Source: Lactobacillus sp. ESL0680
GTDB taxonomy: Bacteria; Bacillota; Bacilli; Lactobacillales; Lactobacillaceae
Assembly: GCF_029392855.1 (NCBI RefSeq)
Contig: NZ_CP113945.1
Location: 372,001-436,000, forward strand
Direction of reading: 5' to 3'
DNA length: 64,000 nucleotides
Shown: piece by piece, positions 59,158 to 64,000 of the stretch
Layout: every line of letters begins with the position of its first letter
How positions within the stretch are numbered: position 1 is the first letter of the stretch
Position numbers and translations under genes: made by a program
Notes under the pieces: generated by a model
Told to the model about the DNA's origin: nothing
Database searches by the model: none
Seen by the model: only the letters and a program-made list of their open reading frames with translations

Positions 59158-61098
59158 TATTTATTTGATTTTTTATCACAGAACAAAACTATTTTTGAAA
59201 TTCCTGTTTTTCAGCGAAACTACGAGTGGGACGAAGAGCAATGTGAGCAGCTTTTCAATGATCTTGTACTTGCCTGTCAGAACAATCGTGATCATTTTAT
59301 TGGTACAATTGTTTACGTTTCTGAGACTGGTTCAAATCTAAGTCATCTTAATCGAATTATTGACGGTCAGCAGCGACTGACCACCTTAACTTTATTGTTA
59401 AAGGCAATAGCCAATCAAGATGAAGAGCATCGTCAAGAAATTGAAGAGGAATTTTTATTCAATAAATATTTAGCTACCAATAATCATTTGAAGTTTAAGC
59501 CTATTGAGCATGATATTGCTGCTTTTAATGCGGTGATGAATAACAAGCTGGCAGAATTTTCTGAACCATCTAAGATTATTGAAAATTATCGCTTTTTTGA
59601 GCAAAAGCTACAGAATAGCCCAATTAAGATTGCTGAATTATATGAAGCAATGAATCATTTTGAACTTGTGTGGATAGAATTAAATAATGACCAAGTTGAA
59701 AATCCTCAAGAAATTTTTGAAAGCTTGAATTCAACCGGGAAGTCTTTATCAGCTTCAGATTTAGTTTGCAACTTTTTGTTAATGGGGTTAGATACTGATG
59801 AGCAGCAGCAATTGTATCAAGAATATTGGTTAAAGATTGAAATGCTCTTTTCAACAAAAACTTTTGCGGAATTTTTGCGGCATTATTTGATTATGCAGAC
59901 ACATACTACGGTTAAAAAAGATCGAGTTTATACTGCCTACAAAAACTTCTTTTATGATAAAAAGTTAAATGCTGTGAATGCTTTACGTGAGCTAACTAAT
60001 TTTGCTAGACTTTACAAGCAATTATTAGAAGCAGATACTGCATTACCAAAATTAAATAAAAGTTTATTACACATTAACATTATGGATAGCAGAGTTTTAT
60101 ATCCATATTTATTGAAATTGTTAGCAGATGAAGAAATTGATTCAGATAAAATTATTGAACTTGTGACAATACTTGAAAATTATTTGTTTCGGATTAAAAT
60201 TTGCAGTCGACCAACAAATGGTCTAAATAAGATTGTGGCTGCACTTTGTGAAGATGATAATCGTTTATTGGAGCGAGAACTAACTTTTTTAAAGAATACT
60301 TTTCCAAGTGATAGTGAACTCAAAGCTAGTCTGATGACTACTAATCTATATAAGTTGCGCAATAATATTGCTAAGTTAACTCTGGTAATGTTAGAAGAAA
60401 GTCGTACTAAAGAAGTAATTGACTTTGATGATGCACAAGTTGAGCATATTATGCCGCAACATTTAACGACTGACTGGCGGTTACAGGTCACAAATGCGGA
60501 TCGAGTTAATGAACAATATGGCGGCGGTTTAGGCAATTTAACTTTGACTAAATACAATCAAGAAATGAGTAATCGGACTTTTTCAGAAAAGAAAGAATTT
60601 TACCGTGATTCAAACATTAATTTAACTCGTGAAGTTGCGCAAAGTTATTCTAATTGGGATGAAACAGCGATAACTACTAGGGCTAAAACATTAATTGTGG
60701 AATTATTACGTATTTTTCCTGAACCGAAGATTTATAGCGAGAAGCAAACTGAGCAGATATTAGCTGGTGAGTATAATCTTACCGATGAAGTCAATATTAC
60801 TGGTAGAAAACCTGCCTCGCTCACTATTAATGGTGTAAGTTATCCAGTAACATCTTGGCGCGCAGCTTTAGTTACGGTGCTTAATTATCTTTGGGATGAG
60901 GATAGTAGTAATTTAACTCAGATCAAGCAAGAACCAAGTTTGCAGAAAAAATTATTTTCAAGTCTACGTAGCCCATCAGTTTTGAAAAATGGCCTGCAAA
61001 TTGAAACTAATTATTCAGCTCGTGATATTCTTGCTATTATGGCGAAAGTTGCAGAAGTCTCTGGCATTACCGACCAAGTAAGTTATACTATTAAATAG
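59158..61098 (+). pseudogene. DUF262/DUF1524 nuclease (GmrSD-like) with lost start
   Basis: From 59158 a continuous frame encodes LFDFLSQNKTIFEIPVFQRN, the RNYEW motif and IIDGQQRLTTL (DUF262 nucleotide-dependent domain). Then come a helical middle, the DUF1524 HNH-type motif VEHIMPQHL...GGLGNLTLTKYNQEMSN, and a C-terminal SINGVSYPV-type domain. No ATG, GTG or TTG occurs in frame before TTG 59395, and TAA stands at 59155. Starting at 59395 would remove the DUF262 active motifs. The family includes GmrSD type IV restriction enzymes that attack modified phage DNA. The 5' end is therefore broken or uses an unrecognised start; the rest is intact. Confidence 0.7.
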
Positions 61099-61127
61099 TA
61101 TTATTTTCTCAGTGAAGGTGACTATTT

Positions 61128-61622
61128 ATTTTAATTTCCAAATTTGTTGTTTGTCCTAATCAAGCTTATCGTGAAGCCAAAAGCCTATACATATCATCAT
61201 TTCCCAAGTGGGAACGATTTCCATTGTGGCAGCTTAACTTGATGGCACTGCATAAAAATGTGCATTTTCAAGCACTCTATGACAATGAAAAATTTTGCGG
61301 CTTGGTATATTATGCTGTCGGCAGTCAAACTGTTTATCTGCTTTACTTGGCGGTTAATCCTGACTTGCGCGGGCATGGTTATGGCACGCAGATTTTGCAG
61401 CATCTTCAAGCTAAGTTTCCAGATAAGCAGTTAACGCTGGACATTGAGCCGGTAACTAAGACTGCTAAGAACTATTCACAGCGTGTCCATCGGCTGCACT
61501 TTTATGAGCGGAATGGTTTTCATCAGACGTCAGCCAAACTAACAGACGCTGACGGCGAATTTCAGATTTTAACAACGGGTAAAAAGCTCAACACTGCATC
61601 TGTGATTGCAACATTAAAATAG
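61128..61622 (+). CDS. GNAT-family N-acetyltransferase with non-standard start
   Basis: Acetyl-CoA transferase fold: YLLYLAVNPDLRGHGYGTQIL is motif A with the pyrophosphate loop, and RLHFYERNGFHQT is motif B. The frame is family-like well upstream of the first TTG at 61224 (ISKFVVCPNQAYREAKSLYISSFPKWERFPLW), back to a TGA at 61119. No ATG, GTG or TTG exists there. GAAGGTG (61114-61120) sits 7 bases before an ATT at 61128, which could serve as a rare start; otherwise the start was lost. Substrate unknown. It marks the right edge of the AT-rich island. Confidence 0.6.
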   Translation: MLISKFVVCPNQAYREAKSLYISSFPKWERFPLWQLNLMALHKNVHFQALYDNEKFCGLVYYAVGSQTVYLLYLAVNPDLRGHGYGTQILQHLQAKFPDKQLTLDIEPVTKTAKNYSQRVHRLHFYERNGFHQTSAKLTDADGEFQILTTGKKLNTASVIATLK

Positions 61623-61674
61623 ATGAGTTCAGGCTTTTACCATTTCAAAGTTGAATATTAATGACATAACAAAA

Positions 61675-62874
61675 TTACAGTAGCTTCAAGAAGATTGATG
61701 CAATAATAACTGAAGCAACGGATACAGTTGCGAAACCGCCAACCAGCATCTTAGGTAAGATTTGGTCAACTAGGACTGCTTCTTCTTCCTTATCTTTAGC
61801 TACATTATGGCAAATTTCTGTTGTCAAAATGTAGTCAGCTGGGAAGCCGAACAGTGAAGTTAACGAACAAGCGAAGGCCATTTCTGGGCTCATGCCGAAT
61901 GGTTTAGCCAAGATGATAGATGCAAGGAACATTCCTAATAATCCGAGTAACATTAAGACAATGATTTGAACGAAAACTTTGCCAATAATCTGTGGTGTGG
62001 TGATGCTTAATTGTGAGAAGACATAAGCAAGCAGACCGTACATTAACCATTGGAAGACATTAGCTTTGTTTAAGGCGCTGTCTTCCAAGAAGCCTAATTG
62101 GTGGGCAATAACACCGAAGATTAAACAAACAACGTTAGCATTCAAGTCAAAGTTGAAGGTTGTCTTTAAGAAGGAAGAGAACCAGTTAGCTAGTAAAGCA
62201 ACAAGTGCAACCTTAACCAAGATAAAGGCAGCAGTATGATATTCTTCTGGCAGTTTGAAGCCGCCCTTTTTGCCTTTTTCTTCCTTAATCTCTTCAACAG
62301 AAACTGGTGCTTGAATATTGCCCTTATGGTATTCACCAGCAACACGGCGACCTTCACGTTTAAGCATCCAAGCTGTTAGTGGGTAACCAACAACTGAGTG
62401 CATAACAAACATGGCAATCGGCAGTGCGACTAAAGTTGTGATGCCAGCAGCTTTTAATCCGTTAGTCATCAGCAGTGCGGAAACAAGTCCACCGGTTAAT
62501 GGTGGGACAGCAGCAATAACTGTATGCCAGTCAAAGATTTTAGTACCAATGGTCAAGGTTAACAAGAGTGTTCCTGCAACTCCCAACAAGGAGATACATA
62601 CTGCCTTCCATTGTTGGATTAATTCCTTCAAGTTCATTAGAGTACCAAGGTGAACCAGCAGCAATGAAATACAAATGTTAGCGAAGTCAGGGCCAAACGA
62701 TGCCTTAGCAACGGTGTCTTTAGGCAGAAAAGTCCAGAAGCCAATGGCAAACAGGACGGCTGTAATAAAGACAGATGGCACATAAGCGTTAGTCAAAGAG
62801 GAGACCCACTCACCGATCATAATAAACAGCATAACAACTGCGAAAGAAATTGATGCATACATTGCTGGACTCAT
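61675..62874 (-). CDS. Predicted membrane transporter (GltS-like fold?)
   Basis: A 399-residue integral membrane protein with about 10-11 helices in two halves, split by a charged loop near residues 185-215 (VEEIKEEKGKKGG). Duplicated glycine-rich stretches VPPLTGGLVSALLMTNG and SLTSLFGFPADYIL resemble the substrate loops of sodium/glutamate-type (ESS/GltS) carriers. It diverges from an amidohydrolase gene across an operator-like inverted repeat. The likely link is uptake of the amidohydrolase substrate or export of its product. TAGGAGTG precedes the ATG on the minus strand. Family placement is tentative. Confidence 0.55.
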   Translation of the reverse strand: MSPAMYASISFAVVMLFIMIGEWVSSLTNAYVPSVFITAVLFAIGFWTFLPKDTVAKASFGPDFANICISLLLVHLGTLMNLKELIQQWKAVCISLLGVAGTLLLTLTIGTKIFDWHTVIAAVPPLTGGLVSALLMTNGLKAAGITTLVALPIAMFVMHSVVGYPLTAWMLKREGRRVAGEYHKGNIQAPVSVEEIKEEKGKKGGFKLPEEYHTAAFILVKVALVALLANWFSSFLKTTFNFDLNANVVCLIFGVIAHQLGFLEDSALNKANVFQWLMYGLLAYVFSQLSITTPQIIGKVFVQIIVLMLLGLLGMFLASIILAKPFGMSPEMAFACSLTSLFGFPADYILTTEICHNVAKDKEEEAVLVDQILPKMLVGGFATVSVASVIIASIFLKLL

Positions 62875-62918
62875 AAATTTTTCACTCCTAAAAAATAAAT
62901 TAAATTTGTATGAGATAG

Positions 62919-62947
62919 ATTATAAAAGAGATTTTCAATTTTCGCAA
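62919..62947 (-). promoter_or_regulatory. Minus-strand promoter of the membrane transporter
   Basis: On the minus strand TTGCGA (62947-62942) and TATAAT (62924-62919) are 17 bases apart. The -35 lies inside the left arm of the inverted repeat. Confidence 0.65.
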
Positions 62948-62962
62948 CAACTTTTGCGAAAA
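62939..62962. promoter_or_regulatory. Operator-like inverted repeat in the divergent intergenic region
   Basis: Perfect 9-base arms ttttcgcaa (62939-62947) and ttgcgaaaa (62954-62962) with a 6-base spacer. It overlaps the minus-strand -35 and lies just upstream of the plus-strand -35, well placed to control both genes. The regulator is not in the window. Confidence 0.65.
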
Positions 62963-62967
62963 TAATG

Positions 62968-62996
62968 TTGTCAAACATCGAAAATAATCATAGAAT
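62968..62996 (+). promoter_or_regulatory. Promoter of the amidohydrolase gene
   Basis: TTGTCA (62968-62973) and TAGAAT (62991-62996) with 17-base spacing. Confidence 0.65.
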
Positions 62997-63046
62997 ATAC
63001 TCATTAAATTAAAAATAAATAAAAAGATTTAAACGAGGAGTAGAAG

Positions 63047-64000
63047 ATGACAACTTTATACACAAACTGCAACTTGTTCGATGCAGAAACTGAAGAAATG
63101 CAAAATAATGCCTGGTTATTAGTAGACAATGAAGGGTTAGTCGGAGCTAGCGGCACAGGTTCTGCTCCTGAAGCCGATCAAACAGTGGACTTGCAGGGAC
63201 AATATGTCATTCCTGGGTTAATTAATGCCCATACTCACATTATGATGGATCCAATGGACAACCGGACAGCTTACTTAACGGAAACTGAAGCGACTGTCAA
63301 TGCAATTAAAAACTTGAAGACCTTGTTGCGTAACGGTGTTGTGGCTATTCGTGATTGTGGTGCAGTTAGTGACACGGACGTTAAATTAATGAAGTTAATG
63401 CACCAAGGCCGAGTTGAAGGACCAGAAATTGTCCCTTCCGGTAGACCAATGAGTATTTTGGGTGGTCATGGGGACTTCCCAGAAGGCGATGATGGTAAGG
63501 AAGTTTGGGGTCATTTGACTACTTGTGCCGCTGATATGCGCCAAAGTGTGCGGGAAGAATTCAAGCATGGTGCTAAGAACATTAAGGTCATGGCTACTGG
63601 TGGTGTTATGTCGCCAACTGATCGTGTCGATGACACTGAATTAACAGCTGAGGAATTGAACGCGGCAGTTGAGGAAGCTCACTCCAAGCACATGACGGTA
63701 GCTTCACATGCCCAAGGCAACCGCGGCATCCAATTGTCACTTGAAGCTGGTGTTGACTCGATTGAACACGGGATCTACGTTGATGAACAACAGATGGATT
63801 TGATGATTAAGCAGGGTACCTGCCTAGTACCAACCTTGAATGCCTGCCAATGTATCTTTGATGCGCCAAAGGGTTCAATTCCTGATTACATGATTAAAAA
63901 GGATATTGAAGTTAAGGATATTTTCTTTAAGAATATTGGCAAAGCCATCAAGAAGGGCGTCAGAATTGTTGTCGGTACTGATGCTGGGACGCCATTTAAC
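63047..64000 (+). CDS. Metal-dependent amidohydrolase (imidazolonepropionase-like), 3' partial
   Basis: Zinc-dependent hydrolase of the amidohydrolase superfamily; the gene runs off the window after 318 codons (about 400 expected). Metal ligands are visible: HTH in VIPGLINAHTHIMMD, the bridging Lys in NIKVMATGG, His in ASHAQGN and SIEHGIY, and Asp in VVGTDAGTPF. The GAGGAG site (63035-63040) supports the ATG at 63047. The group includes prolidase-like and carboxypeptidase-like enzymes (Xaa-Arg/Lys dipeptidases) as well as imidazolonepropionase; substrate undecided. It is divergent from a membrane transporter with a shared operator. Confidence 0.85.
   Translation, partial: MTTLYTNCNLFDAETEEMQNNAWLLVDNEGLVGASGTGSAPEADQTVDLQGQYVIPGLINAHTHIMMDPMDNRTAYLTETEATVNAIKNLKTLLRNGVVAIRDCGAVSDTDVKLMKLMHQGRVEGPEIVPSGRPMSILGGHGDFPEGDDGKEVWGHLTTCAADMRQSVREEFKHGAKNIKVMATGGVMSPTDRVDDTELTAEELNAAVEEAHSKHMTVASHAQGNRGIQLSLEAGVDSIEHGIYVDEQQMDLMIKQGTCLVPTLNACQCIFDAPKGSIPDYMIKKDIEVKDIFFKNIGKAIKKGVRIVVGTDAGTPFN

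Noticed and set aside
59099..59341. 80-codon frame starting at a TTG before the DUF262 gene
   Set aside because: It has no ribosome site and overlaps, in another frame, the well-conserved IPVFQRNYEW coding; likely a shadow, though its first part may contain the lost DUF262 start region.
50559..61100. Prophage or integrative element
   Set aside because: No integrase, terminase, relaxase, replication protein or transposase is seen and no tRNA flanks the region.

Overview
The window looks like chromosome of a Lactobacillus of the acidophilus/delbrueckii group (L. helveticus, L. crispatus, L. kefiranofaciens and relatives). The case rests on an AT-rich Firmicute coding style, a YSIRK-signal surface protein that ends in SLAP (S-layer-type) wall-binding repeats, a phosphoketolase, an ECF vitamin transporter piece, and the Firmicute gene order pcrA-ligA-camS-gatCAB-dagK-rlmD. 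The species cannot be fixed from this sequence alone.

Layout. 0-8 kb: end of a ykoE-type ECF component, uridine kinase, ROK fructokinase, a 5'-truncated PTS IIC remnant, a family 2 glycosyltransferase, Dps, ribose-5-phosphate isomerase, nucleoside hydrolase and a GntR regulator. The isomerase, hydrolase and nearby phosphoketolase form a pentose/nucleoside salvage theme. 8-15 kb: a DeoR regulator diverges from phosphoketolase; then a 776-bp gene-poor gap with a terminated small transcript (possible 54-residue membrane peptide) and a yybP-ykoY-like manganese riboswitch in front of a P-type cation ATPase. 15-20 kb: free-methionine-sulfoxide reductase, a DHA2 drug exporter and a four-gene polar amino-acid ABC operon. 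20-24 kb: a cell-wall polymer operon (CDP-glycerol transferase, flippase, glycosyltransferase) ending in a SprT-like gene. 24-27 kb: MarR regulator with its multidrug ABC exporter, tRNA-Leu and a membrane-anchored muralytic enzyme. 27-37 kb: the conserved housekeeping block. 37-48 kb: one giant gene for a 3675-residue secreted repeat protein, followed by a BI-1 family membrane protein and rlmD.

50.6-61.1 kb is a visibly AT-rich accessory island between rlmD and a GNAT gene. It holds two polytopic membrane proteins, two unknown cytosolic proteins, a small secreted protein, and then a defence block. The block has a small DUF4145-like gene, a frameshifted DNA N6-methyltransferase-like gene, a fused AAA_15 ATPase-DUF4435 (TOPRIM) protein that looks like a single-gene (merged) PARIS anti-phage system, and a DUF262/DUF1524 nuclease whose start is lost. 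A PARIS-type system senses anti-restriction proteins, so its position beside two damaged restriction-type genes is the most notable point of the window.

61.1-64 kb returns to core-like genes: a GNAT acetyltransferase without a normal start codon, and a membrane transporter that diverges from an amidohydrolase across a shared operator-like inverted repeat. The amidohydrolase runs off the end of the window.
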